A stretch of 64,000 nucleotides of DNA from Tipula vernalis (taxonomy: Eukaryota > Arthropoda > Insecta > Diptera > Tipulidae): contig OY282559.1 of the NCBI GenBank assembly GCA_958295665.1, positions 272,316,047-272,380,046 on the forward strand. The letters run 5' to 3'. This document shows positions 8,539 to 20,382 of the stretch, piece after piece; position 1 is the first letter of the stretch, and every line of letters begins with the position of its first letter. The notes under the pieces are model-generated. The model was not told the DNA's origin, searched no databases, and saw only the letters and a program-made list of their open reading frames with translations. The position numbers and the translations under genes were made by a program.

Positions 8539-11250
8539 GAGCGTGATTTTTTATTAGCTCCGGATAATTTATTTAAAACTAATCTATAATTTTTAATTCA
8601 ACTTTTTAACTAAAAACCTATAAAAAAATATTTAGCTCTACCTATTTATCTGGAGCTGCTATCGGGAGCTGCCATCCGGAGCTGCTATCCGGAGCAAAGG
8701 GAAATTTGAAATATTTTTGATTTTTGTACAACCCTAATTGTGGCAAACTTCATTTTGGTTTAAAAATTTTGATAGATGTCAAATTAAAATGTCATATGGT
8801 TGTATGACATTTCTTCCAAATAAAAAATCATCGGGAGATTGATGAGGAATACGTTAAAGTAGAAGCTGCAAAAATATTTTTTAAAGCTGGAAAGAAAAAC
8901 GATAATCGAGATGCATCATTGTCGGAAGGTGACGAAGATGAAGATAAATAATATATTGATGAAATGGACATGCCTGGGGTCAAAAGTCAAGTCTATTCAA
9001 AACAAAGAATTACTGTACGTATTCTACGTATACAGCTTAATATCACAGAAATTTGAACCCAAATTCGGCATATTATGATCCAAAACACGTTCTATGAGGG
9101 ATATTCCTGATCCAAAATCACATCCTGGGGCCCTATTCTCGAATTCCACATCCATTTTCCACATGCGGACATCTGGCAAAATTCATCAAAACGTTCGGAA
9201 ATTTTAATTCGTATATAAAACACGTGTATATGGGGAATTTCTTCCACCTGCTTATACCCATTCGGAAATATTCCCTTAGTACCAAAAAAATTCAATTTTT
9301 ATGAATTTTGACAGATGTCCACATGTGGAAAATGGATGTGGAATTCGAGAATAGGGCCCCTGAAGAGTAAATAATTTTTGTTCACTAAGTTTAGAATTAA
9401 ATAAATTAATTAATTTTATTATTTTAGAGTTGAGTTGTGTACTGGAGACATGGAAAAATATTCTAAAGCAGAACTATTTGCTTGGGAAGCTTATGGAAAA
9501 ATATTCTAAAGTGGAAAAATCATTAAAGGACAAGAGAAACAAATCATTCGAAGCCGATATGAAAAGATGTACATATATTTGAATAATCACTGAATATATT
9601 GAAAATAATCCAACATGTATTAATGCTTCCTATCTTCCACGATTTCCAGTAAGGCTAATTTATTTTATTCAAGGATTCAGTTTTATTAAATCATTATTTG
9701 TATACTCCTTCGAATACAACTTACAAACTAAAATCGTTTGGTTGCTGTTCGTTAAACAACATTGACATGTTACCTGACCGCAAATTAAAATTTTGTACAA
9801 GGTAATTCCGCTGCTGCTAGATAGTAAACATTTTACAGCAATCCGAGTAACAACCTTCGCCTATTTCTCTTTCCCTTCTACAAATTCTAGCCTTTTTAAT
9901 ATTTTTCATGGCATTTAATAATAATTTAAGAAATGGATACTCGATACTCAAAAAACGAAAAACACCTGAAATGGATACAATTTATTCATAGTGTGCGCTA
10001 AAATCATTAGCTTTGGTAGGTCGCGTTTTTGATCGGACAAAATGTCCACCAAGAGATAGGTATTCAGGTCTTTTGAATCTAACTAAAAGGGACTCTCTAT
10101 TTTTAGTAGTATTTTAAACCAATTGAATTTATTGCAAATCCCGGTACAGAATGGGCCTATCTAGGATCGGATAAAGCCGCAGTAATGTCTGGCCAATTTA
10201 ATGGGGTTCAAGCAAGATTAAAAAGGCTAGAGTTTGAGAAGGGGAAATAGGTGAAGATTGTTACTCGGATTGCTGTAAAATGTTTACTACCTAGCGGCAG
10301 CGGAATTACTTTATACAAAATTTTAATTTGCGGTCATGTAACATGTCAAGATTGTTTAACGAACAGCAAGCAAACGATTTAAGTTTGTAAGTTATATTCG
10401 AAGGAGTATACAAATTGTGATATAATAAAACTGAATCTTTGAACAAAATAAATTAGCCTTACTGCAAATCGTGGAAGATAAAAAATTTTTAAGAAGCATA
10501 AATACAAGTTGGATTATTTTTAATATATTCAGTGATTATTCAAATATATGTACATCTTTTCATATCGGCTTCGAATGATTTGTTTCTCTTGTCCTTTAAT
10601 GATTTTTCCACTTGGAGAATATTTTTCCATAAGCTTCCCAAGCAAATAGTTCTGCTTTAGAATATTTTTCCATGTCTCCAGTACACAACTCAACTCTAAA
10701 ATAATAAAATTAATTAATTTATTTAATTCTAAACTTAGTGAACAAAAATTATTTACTCTTCAGGATGTGATTTTGGATCAGGAATATCCCTCATAGAACG
10801 TGTTTTGGATCATAATATGCCGAATTGGGGTTCAAATTTCCGTGATATTAAGCTGTGTCTTCACGTAAACGTAGAATACGTACAGTAATTCTTTGTTTTA
10901 AATCGACTTGACTTTTGTACCAGGCATGTCCATTTCATCAAAATATTATTTATCTTCATCCTCGTCACGTTCCGATAATGATGCATCTCGATTATCCCTT
11001 TGCTTTCCAGCTTTTAAAAATCTTTTTGCAGCTTATACATTAACGTATTCCTCAACAATCTCCCGATGATTTTTAGATATTTTTATTCCGATTTTTTATG
11101 CGGAAGAAATGTCATACAACTGCATCAAGTTAGGTAAAATTTTAGTTTTTGTTTAATAGCGACACATGTGTATAATAGCAAAACTTTCAATAGAAATTTC
11201 CCATGTGCTCCCGATAACTTGCTATGCGGAGCTAATAAAAAAACACGCTC
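8539..11250. mobile_element. Fold-back (long inverted repeat) DNA element
   Basis: Two arms, 8539-9900 and 10217-11250, are diverged inverted copies around a 316-bp centre. The outermost 24 bp match as inverted repeats with one mismatch (8539-8562 and 11227-11250, beginning GAGCGTG and ending AGCTCCG). ATA flanks both ends and may be the target duplication. Landmarks seen in both arms include the CATCGGGAGATTG, TATCTTCATC and GTTGAGTTGTGTACTGGA regions. Arms differ by many substitutions and indels, so the duplication is not recent. A short frame in the left arm reads EEYVKVEAAKIFFKAGKK; I do not recognise it. It sits in the 3' part of the Penelope element. Confidence 0.85.
9128..9359. mobile_element. 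232-bp MITE, PIF/Harbinger-like
   Basis: The ends are inverted repeats beginning GGGCCCTATTCTCGAATTCC, extending about 35 bp. It is flanked by CTG on both sides (9125-9127 and 9360-9362). The right arm of the fold-back element has the uninterrupted sequence (one CAG at 10761-10763 on the plus strand), which acts as a natural empty site and confirms a 3-bp target duplication. A 3-bp duplication and GGGCC-type ends suggest PIF/Harbinger; the superfamily is inference. No coding capacity. Confidence 0.85.
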
Positions 11251-11446
11251 ATAGTAAGATAAAAAAAAAAAATATGGGAGTTGGTAAACAACAAAAATGG
11301 TGAGAGCAATAAAAATTAAAAATTAAAAAATTAAAAAAGGGGTGAGTTATACACAGGTATATGATTAGTCAACGGCCGAATAACAATATTCCAGATGTTG
11401 ATTTTTCCGTAATTTTATTTTATTATAACCCGACGTATTAGTCATT

Positions 11447-11755
11447 TTATGGGATGGTATGAGTATGGGAATAAAACAGTGCGGGGTCGGTAATTTGTGA
11501 GAAACGGATTTCTCTCTGTTCGTTGAGGATATTTTGGTTAAGAAATATAGCTTTTCGGATTTCGTAAGATTCTAAGTTGTCTAAACGTCTGCTTTTTGGT
11601 TGTACATGTAATATTTCTAAATTGTTTAAACTGGCTGTGTGATTTTCTAACGTTAAATGATTATAAAGGGATGATTCATGGCTACCAGATAAATGTTCTT
11701 TAACTGTAACTTCAAAACTGCGCCCAGTCTGTCCGATATAAGAGGAACACTGCAA
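11447..11755 (-). pseudogene. Penelope GIY-YIG endonuclease domain
   Basis: The frame contains CSSYIGQTGRSFEVTVKEHL, the YIG half of the GIY-YIG motif with its Arg, and NHLTLENHTA further on. The GIY half (SGIYKII) lies in the preceding frame at about 11790, so a frameshift separates the halves near 11755. In this family the domain nicks target DNA for integration. The stop is at 11447; the untranslated 3' part follows toward 8382. Confidence 0.8.
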
Positions 11756-13002
11756 TCATTGCAAATGATCTTATAAATGCCAGACTTGGAAACGCGATCA
11801 ATTCTGGGTTTGTTGTTAAAAATCATTTTCTTAATTGTATTATTGTTATAAAAAGCAAAGCTAATATCTATGTATTCTATCATGATGTTACTAATCCGTT
11901 GGCTAGTTTTTCCTATAGACTCTAAGCGGCGCCAATTTTTCGGCATTAAGCTATCAGGTGGATAAATGTTAGCTACAACTTTATGTTTCAGTTTTCTGTT
12001 TAATAACTTTATTATAGTCTTAGCTGCATAACCGTTATTCGCTGCTATTTCTAAGATTATATTAAGCTCCTTGTTATAATTGGATATGGTCAAAGGAATG
12101 TTTATTAATCCATCTAAGAGTGAGTGGAAAGCTGACATTTTTATATTATGGGGATGGTTTGAAGAGTTAGGTATAATGGCGTCTGTGTACGTGGGTTTTC
12201 GATAAATATTGAACTCTAATGAAGAATTAATTCTGGTTATTGTTATATCTAGAAAGTTAATAGATTTGTTTTCTTCTTTTTCTACCGTAAAATTAATGGT
12301 GGGGTATTGAGAATTTAACCAAGTGAGAAATGAGGTTAATAGCCTATCAGTTCTATTCCATAGACATCTATACGTTCTATTCCATAGTATATCATCAACA
12401 TATCTGTACCAAAAGATGGCATGACGGAAATAAGGATTATTGCTTGACATAATAGTTTGTTCGAAGAAATTCATGAAAATTTCTGCTAACAAAGGTGACA
12501 GAGGGGAGCCCATCGGTAGACCATCAGTGAATCTGAAATACTTATTATCAAAGCAAAAATAATTTTGTTTAATACAAGTTTCAAATATCAGCTTCAGTTC
12601 ATTGCGTAAGCCCCCATCTACAACATCCCTATCTAAGTAAGTATAAACTATTTGAGACAAGATGTTAATTGGAATAGAAGTGAAAAGACTAGCAACGTCA
12701 AACGAAACTAGTTTTGAGTGTAGTGGAATATCAACATCCTGAATTTTGCTAATCAATTCTACTGAGTTCTTAACCGAGAAAGCCGAAACGAAATTAGTAT
12801 GACTGTTGAAAAAGTTTATGAAACCCTTACATAGCTTGTAGGCAGGTGCATTGCAATACGCTACTATTAGTCTAATCAGAATGCCTTCTTTATGGATTTT
12901 AGGTAAACCATAAAGAATAGGGGCAGATGGATTCATAACCGTATGCCTCCAACCAGTGCCATCAAAAACCTTTGGGCAATGGTTTATACACTTACTGACC
13001 AA
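11756..13002 (-). pseudogene. Penelope reverse transcriptase
   Basis: A long minus-strand open frame carrying RT motifs in order: ILYGLPKIHKEG, FDVASLFTSIPI, FTDGLPMGSPLSPLLAEIFM, and the catalytic YVDD in WYRYVDDIL. It then reads to KSGIYKIICNDC, the start of the GIY-YIG domain. Right after YVDD the protein has WNRTYRCLWNRTDR, a small tandem duplication (about 24 nt near 12355-12380) not expected in the family. Catalytic residues are present, but frames before and after are broken, so activity is unlikely. Confidence 0.85.
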
Positions 13003-13940
13003 AGTCTTAAATAACCTAGTAGGATCTCCATTGAGCTCTAATGTTTTACTTTCTGTAATTAAATTAGAAATTTTGTTGTAGTAATTGACTCTTGTGAGAA
13101 CAGTGATCGTATTGCCTTTATCCGCTTTACACGTTATCAGGTCATGATCACGAAACTTTTTCTTAATCGCACCAATTACTTTAAGGTTATTATTAGAACA
13201 AACAGAAGATTAAGAGGAGATAGAGGAGGAAGCGTTACCCAAGCCCTTCTTAGGCTGTAACGCACATATTGATTTCAGTTGGCCTGACTGGCCGTATAAG
13301 GCAGTTTCGGCATCTATAGCGAGACTCTCAAATGACTGAACGCCGATTGGATTTGACACAGGAGCCAAATTTTTTCCATTGCTCAGCATTTGAACCTCTA
13401 CGCCACTGAAGCCAAGGACAAGTTCTTAAAACGTGAATGGAATTGGAAATCAGACCTACCACTATTACCTCTATGGTTACATGGATAAGCCATATCTCGC
13501 AACACATCCAGTTTAGCTTTTTGCTTCACATAATGAATCTGTGAAATTTCTGCTACCTCGGCACGAAACTTATTATCCAACCAGTCAAACTCAACAGAAT
13601 GCAATCGAGCCGCTAACTCAGTGTGAACAACTTTAAGATGGAGACATAAGTTGTTCCTGGTAGCGTACCCTTCACGTAGCTCACTATTCCTCCCACTACT
13701 ACGGGCTAAATTAATAGCTCTTCTTCCCTCCAAAGATTTAGTGTTACATTTAATATTTGTATAATTAGGTAATAAATTCAACTTTTTGCAACTACTATTA
13801 AACCATATCTGGTTATTATTATAACTAATTCTTACCAACAGTCGACGATATATTACGGCGAGGGTGGCCAAATCTGCCAACTTAATACTTTTTATACTAT
13901 CTGCCGTGGGCACTTGGCGAAACACACTTAATACACACAT
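13003..13940 (-). pseudogene. Penelope ORF, N-terminal region
   Basis: The minus strand gives a 180-residue open stretch (13398-13940), then a frame change, then more coding to 13003. That part reads ITCKADKGNTITVLTRVNYY and GDPTRLFKTLV, the conserved block just ahead of Penelope RT. An in-frame stop lies near 13210. The start at 13940 is uncertain because it falls in the terminal direct repeat. The frame joins the RT frame directly at 13002, so this is one protein cut by at least one stop and one shift. Confidence 0.75.
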
Positions 13941-13973
13941 TTTTTAAAAAAACACCTGTTTTAGGAGATGAAT

Positions 13974-14124
13974 GTTTGAGATATTAACATTGACCTTTCT
14001 TAAGTCTTAAACAATATTTGTGTAAAGTTTGGTTGAAATCGTTCAATGCGTGTGCATATTTATTTAAATATCGCACATATATGTATACTGTACGTACATA
14101 TATATAAACACTCACTTTTAAATA
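13974..14124. other. Spacer
   Basis: AT-rich sequence between the Penelope target duplication and the Tigger-type MITE. It ends in the TA that precedes the MITE terminus. I see nothing else in it. Confidence 0.4.
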
Positions 14125-14817
14125 CAGTGAAACCTCATTTCAACAGATACTCAATCTAGCGGAATCCTCACTCTAACGGACAAACATTTAAGTCCCATGC
14201 AATTGAAGTTTTCCAATGAGAACCTCCCTTAGATAAGCTGACACTTTATTAGAACGGACACGGACAGATATTTCTGCGATGATACAGGACGAGTATAATT
14301 CAAATTGAAACTTTACCACTTTAATTTGTTCCTTTTACACTTCAAATAGAATCTTTAGTAAATTATATTGATGACCAATTTGGATGGAACTTGGCAGTTC
14401 CTTAGTCGGTTTTAGTGAATTTTGATATCCATGATTGCAATGCGATTCTTAAATGATTTTTTGATAAAATACTAGCATATATATTCACATCAAATTTTAT
14501 CATAATCGGTTAAGGAATAGCTAAGTTCGATCCTAATTGGCCATATTCCAGAACTTTATCCAAAAACCATTTCAGAATCCCATTTCCAACGCTCACATCA
14601 AATTTCATCATAATCAATTAAGGAATAGCCTAGTTTGGCCATATTTCAAAACTTCGTCTAAAAATCATTTGAATATCCCAATTCCAATGGAAATGCTGGA
14701 TTTTATCAAAATCGGATACGATATAGAATCCTAAAATTTTTATAAAAAACCACAAATCCTCAGTTTAACGGACAACGTTTTTGGTCCCGTCGATTTCCGT
14801 TGTAGTGAGGTTTCCCT
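14125..14817. mobile_element. Tigger/pogo-type MITE, non-coding
   Basis: The left end CAGTGAAACCTC follows a TA. The right end reads TGTAGTGAGGTTTCCCT, a diverged inverted copy (AGGGAAACCTCACTAC when reversed) whose last bases have changed. Inner terminal sequences also match as inverted repeats (CTAACGGACAA and the reverse of TTAACGGACAACG). Inside, a unit of about 105 bp is repeated about twice at 14486-14725 (CATCAAATTT, GGAATAGC, GGCCATATT landmarks). There is no transposase frame, so it would depend on a Tigger transposase such as the one at 36953-38594. Confidence 0.75.
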
Positions 14818-14820
14818 ATT

Positions 14821-15474
<654 letters not shown>

Positions 15475-15485
15475 ATATATAGATT

Positions 15486-15610
15486 GCTCAACTGCTCACT
15501 AAACCCTAATCCAACCTCAACTAACCCGCAACTGACCCCTAATTCAACTCGCAAACAGAACCCAACTTAACCCTTAACTAAACGCAAACTTTACGCCAAA
15601 CTCCCTCCTC
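15486..15610. repeat. Continuation of the CAACT/CCTAA-rich low-complexity block
   Basis: Irregular units of AACCCTAATCCAACCTCAAC type, the same composition as 7900-8160, resuming on the far side of the nested insertions. It is followed to about 15900 by a sequence with CTCGAGATACCATGGGTATAGACAGACATACAG and a T-run, in which I see no gene. Confidence 0.6.
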
Positions 15611-15939
15611 AAACCAGCATACCCGACCCTCTTGACGCAAAGTTTCCAAAAGCTTTTCAAATCTTGGCCTTCTTGACTATAGAAACAGATTGGCAAAAAA
15701 AATTCTAAATCGAACAAGCCGTTCTCGAGATACCATGGGTATAGACAGACATACAGTCATCCAGACAAACATGCGGATATTTTTTTTTTTTGCTTTTTTA
15801 CACTCAGGGACTTTGAAAACGTCGAGAAAAGTGGTTTTGGACCAACCAAATTTTTGATAATTTTTAACAGAATTTCAATACTTTGGTCTTTTTAAACCGA
15901 AGTAAAAATCCAACAACTCTAATTCAACCGACTAGCAAA

Positions 15940-16660
15940 GGTAAAAATAACCAATACAAATTTATTGTATAACGAGGAAATTGGTGGTTGCCTGGTTGCA
16001 AAAATCGAAACCCTTCCATATTCTAACGACATAGAAGCAATAGAATACGCAGAACCTGCATGCTGGCTAAAGAGTCAATAATACTATATGTTATACCAAT
16101 ACTAAAATCAAAAAAACTGAAATACTAAGATAGTGTAAGATCAACGATTAGGCACAACAAACAAATATACCTGTAATACAAGGAACTTCTAGTAAACCAA
16201 AACGAAATGTTCGGGATCATTCAAAAAAGCAAACTTTTCCGTGACACTATACTTTGTGAGATAAACTGTTTAAAAGAACTAAAAACCGACCACTGCATCA
16301 ACGAGCACATAAGGCGATTAGGTGCCCAATGTAATTACCAATTTAACAAGAATGAGATACCCGATATCTTAACGATAATATGATTTTTCTGAGCAACTTT
16401 AAAGGAGACATATTTTACAACTCTACGGATAAACACCTCAAGAGAATCATTTAGAGATATTAGGAAATCACAAGTACTATCAACATAACAGATAAAGGTG
16501 TAAAAATATACCCGGCATACCTTCATAACCTGCACCTATATAAAAAAATTGTTAATTCCAAAACCATGTCAAATGGAAGTCATCATTAGTCAAGCTGGAG
16601 TCCAACCAATTAGCCTGAATTTCTGACCCACGAGATGCGGATCTTGTAAGGAGGAAGAGT
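15940..16660 (+). pseudogene. Errantivirus env relic, second part
   Basis: The plus strand resumes env with frames reading LLVNQNEMFGIIQKSKLFRD, then cysteine-bearing ILCEINCLKELKTDHCINEH and IRRLGAQCNYQFNKNE. The cysteine spacing resembles the surface-unit part of gypsy-type envelope proteins. Several stops follow, the C-terminal membrane-spanning end is not recognisable, and the coding trace runs into a purine-rich AAGGAGGAAG tract at about 16660-16670. It cannot make an envelope protein. Confidence 0.6.
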
Positions 16661-16671
16661 TAACAGAACTA

Positions 16672-16800
16672 GACGCCGAATTAGCTTAAAAGGAAAACAC
16701 ATGCAAGAATTGCTAGATTTTCTATTTATTTGAGAATATTGTAAATTACTTTTTTAGTTTTATTTAGTTTTAGTTAGAAATTTAAAAGATAAACAGTTGG
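16672..16800 (+). repeat. 3' LTR remnant of the provirus
   Basis: Starts AGTTAACAGAACTAG directly after the purine-rich tract, as gypsy-type LTRs do, and shares ordered blocks with 5413-5620. It is truncated or diverged beyond recognition past about 16790. Confidence 0.6.
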
Positions 16801-17060
16801 AACAAAACTCTGAACTTATACAAAAGGTAATGATACAATAGGTAAGTAGAACTTAATAGTTAGGTTATATACAAATGTAATGTCTAGAAAATTCTATAAA
16901 AATATAATCTACATAAACGACGACTATGATAAACACACAAATGACATACAGTTGTTGTTTAAGGCCAGGTATCACGTTGAGCATTCATGGCCCAGCCGCC
17001 TCAGGCTTGCTAAACTCTTTTGTAATTCTGAGTCGTTACAAGACAATTCATAACAAAATT

Positions 17061-19023
17061 TTATTTATAGAATTCGTAATCAGGCTTTTCGTCTGGTTTA
17101 CTCAATAATTTCAAGTAATACAAATCTAAAATATTATTAGCTTTATCACGAATCTCTAATTTCGAATTTTCTTTGTCGACTGTAAATTTATAAAACTTTA
17201 AACACATTGCCTTTGTAGAAGGATGGTAGTTGATACTAACATTTGTTAGCATATTAAATTGAAATTCTTTTGTTTTTAATTTATGCAACTCATTCGAAAC
17301 AAATTCAAATATGGGCTGCCATGTGCCTTCATCTTCATCTATGTTGACTTCCTAAAATATAAAAACCCCAAATAATTTTTAACAGTTTTTGAAGAATTTA
17401 TTTATACTTACGCATAATTTCGGTAAATTATTGAGCAGTTCCCAATTTTGAAAGGTGTTTTCGAAAGAACATTGGTCTAGTGATAAGAACGGTTTTATAT
17501 CACATTGTTGTAAATTTTCAAGCATATTTGCATCAATGTTAATCGATTGAAACCTCACTTTAGAAACTGTTAAATTATTAAATAATCTGAAATCATGTAA
17601 TTTACAGTTTATGAATAAATTAATTTGGCTGCATTCAAAAGTGATCGTTTTTAATTCGGTAATGAAATCTTCGATGAAATTGTACGTATTATCTCCAATC
17701 AAATGGACATAAAAATCATCTCCTTTATTTGCCGATGTGGATATATTAGGTTGGGGCATATTCTTAAGCCAAACATAATTTGTATCGAGAATGATTTTAG
17801 ACACGTTATCACATTTAACTAAATCCAAAAATAATGATAAACTCATCTGGTCAAAACCAGTGCCATCGATGCGATACTTTATATTATGTTTATCCTTTAA
17901 TTTAATAAGAACGTTGCTCTCTTCTGCAAGGAAAATAGTACCACTCGGTGCAATCAATTTTTGAAAGTCGCAATCGTATACCACAACTTCGAAAGCTATG
18001 GTGTTATACAAAAATTGAAATTCGTATGCCAAATAATACATTAGAACATTGAAATAACCAATATTTTTGTCTATCTTATATTGTAGTAGATTCAAATGTT
18101 TATCTTCAACGATTTTATCTAATTCTCGTTTTATTATAAAATCAATTTCATTTCTTACAAGAGATAGATTGCACAAATTGCTCACAACATCACTTAGTGC
18201 CCATCTTAATGCAAGTAGATCCATAATATTTAGATCATTGATGTAATTAAGTGTTCCAAGATGCTGAAGAATTATAGGTAATATTGAATAGACGTTATCA
18301 GGTATAGGGGGCCCCGAATGCCAATGTGATTGTTGCCAAGGGAAAGCTACCATCATGAAGTAATATTGTGATACATTAAAATCTTGAAATTTCAGAAATT
18401 CGTCTATTAAATCCAATTTTATATTAACACTTTGGTTAAAAGTAACCACCTTGATTATTTCGTCGTTAGCGGAAATCCCGTACTTTTCATCGATTTTTAA
18501 AATATACGATTCCAGTTTGTGTTTTGTAATAAAATCCTAAAAATAAGTATCTCGTTTTAAGGTCATTCTTTTATTAAACTTAATAACTTTTGATTACTTT
18601 ACCTCTATAATTTTAAATGATCCTACTTCTATAAATAATGTGGGGTTGTCCTCCCACGGAAACGTACATTTTGAATGGTTAACTGAATTAAAAATGAACT
18701 TTAATTGATCTTGTGTTGCTTTTTTAACAATAATTAGTCGCATATCCAAGTTCTTGGTTCCAATTCCTATTATTTGCTCGTACATTTCCCAATCATCATT
18801 TGTAAGCAATTTATTCATTACCCGATTCCATTTTTCCATAATGGAGACATGAATACAAAATGCCCATGGAACACCCACTGTTTACGTAAAATTAACACAT
18901 AAAATGTTTGTAGAATTAAAACAAAACAAAAGAAACGTTGTTCAAAAACTTACAAGGCTCAGCATTATTATTTTCAAAAATGAAATGGTTGATAATTTCA
19001 GATTTTGTCCAAACTTCGGCCAT
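17061..19023 (-). CDS. Four-exon gene, uncharacterised 586-aa protein
   Basis: Spliced minus-strand gene: exons 18954-19023, 18603-18877, 17412-18536 and 17061-17351. All three introns (about 55-75 bp) have GT donors (GTAAGT, GTAAAG, GTAAGT) and AG acceptors, and the phases join without a break, giving 587 codons including TAA. The start is the ATG at 19023, opening MAEVWTKSEIINHF. I see no signal peptide, membrane segment or catalytic motif. The third exon has alternating Leu/Ile and Asn blocks (KIILDTNYVWLK, INLFINCKLHDF, LENLQQCDIK) that look leucine-rich-repeat-like, but this is weak. AATAAA overlaps the stop codon. No transposon hallmarks, so probably a host gene. Its function is unknown to me; it may be fast-evolving. 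Confidence 0.8.
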
Positions 19024-20343
19024 GCTTACTTAAACGAAATGGCATGAACGTATTTCAATAATCTGCAGTAAACTAAATTTGCAAACACTTTTTGGTATGT
19101 ATGTATGTACAAAAATTTTTATTGAATATCAGTGACGTAAGGTTTTCCAAATCTCAAAGATAATGCAAAGTGTTTAAAAGTGTTTTAGCAAATACAAAAC
19201 ATGTATTTGTATATAATAAATAGATAAAATGTTAAGCGGGAAGTGTCATTACTGGAAATAGCTGCGATGAAATAATCCATAAAATTTACGATTGAAATAA
19301 TTTTTTTAGTAAACTAACGTAATTCTAAATTAAGATACTTACACATATGTGTATTTCTATCTCTGATAATCAAAAATAAAAAGAAGACAAGGGGACGCCT
19401 GAAATTTTCGAGGAATTTTCAATACATCTAGTATCGCCGGGTGAGAAGCTTTCATTAAAATTACGGTGAGAAATTTTTATACAATATTTTTTAAAATGTA
19501 TGAAGTTTAAATTTTTTTAGTTGCTTGGTAAGCGCAAAGGGTGACCACAACATCATTAACTAAGCAACGTTCGTAATCTGGGATAATTTGAAACGTTAAA
19601 TTAACGTTGAAATCTCGATGAATGTCAGATCATCGCTAAACCATTTAGTCGTTCTTCATTTACCGTGTTACGTAAGTACGTCTTCTATCATTTTAACGTC
19701 GAAAATGAGTGCTTTGTTGTAACTACTGTGTTGTAACTAAATGTGTGTAATTTTCAAACGCAAGGGAACATATTTTTTTCACAGGAATTAGGCGCGTCCA
19801 TTCCATTTATTAAGCAAAATTGTAATTCCGAAATATGTTTCCACCACAACTGCAATTCTCCGAAGCCTTCTTCATAGTAAAACATTTAAAAGAGGTATAT
19901 ATTTAATAAACAAAATTGTTGCTGCTTCTTCAATTTGTTGATCATATCTAGATTCTCTATTCGGCAAAATGCATTTGAAACTGCAAAAAATTTCTTTGTG
20001 CTTTCTAAGTCGCTCGTCAATTTAACCAAACACGCAGAGTCTAGAAACGGGATGTAAATTGATATTCTTTAATACTGTTCTGTAGTTTCAGTTCGCACGA
20101 TCACACACTTTTGATACTTCATTGAATAGCACCGCAACAGTAGTGATGATGTCATCTTATCAGACCATGATTAAACTATGTCTAACGTAATAATAATTGA
20201 ATTTTGCAACTGTAAATAAACAATGACAGATTCGTTGCGCTGTACCCATCTGGTGGAATATAATCGTTTTAAGCGCGTGGTTGATATTTCGGAAGTGGAG
20301 TTAAGTGGAAATAGATACATGGAAATGGATACATGTACATAAG

Positions 20344-20344
<1 letters not shown>
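19024..20344. other. Intergenic upstream region
   Basis: AT-rich sequence 5' of the four-exon gene, with no convincing gene on either strand. The promoter of that gene should lie within the first few hundred bases, but I cannot point to a specific element. Confidence 0.4.
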
Positions 20345-20377
<33 letters not shown>

Positions 20378-20382
20378 TATAT
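20345..20382. repeat. (TA)n tract abutting the left TIR
   Basis: TA dinucleotide run directly outside the left terminus of the 3.4-kb DNA transposon. A longer matching run lies outside its right terminus. Confidence 0.9.

Larger units (their letters stand above)
8382..13962 (-). mobile_element. Penelope-like retroelement
   Basis: Full-length or nearly so, read on the minus strand. It is bounded by an 11-bp target-site duplication AGGAGATGAAT (8371-8381 and 13963-13973). A 30-bp direct repeat with one mismatch lies at the two ends (8382-8411 and 13933-13962), both in the same orientation, probably a vestige of the pseudo-LTR arrangement of this order. It encodes an N-terminal region, RT and GIY-YIG endonuclease, which defines Penelope-like elements. 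It has internal stops, frameshifts, a duplication in RT, and a 2.7-kb insertion in its 3' untranslated part, so it is dead. Confidence 0.85.
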
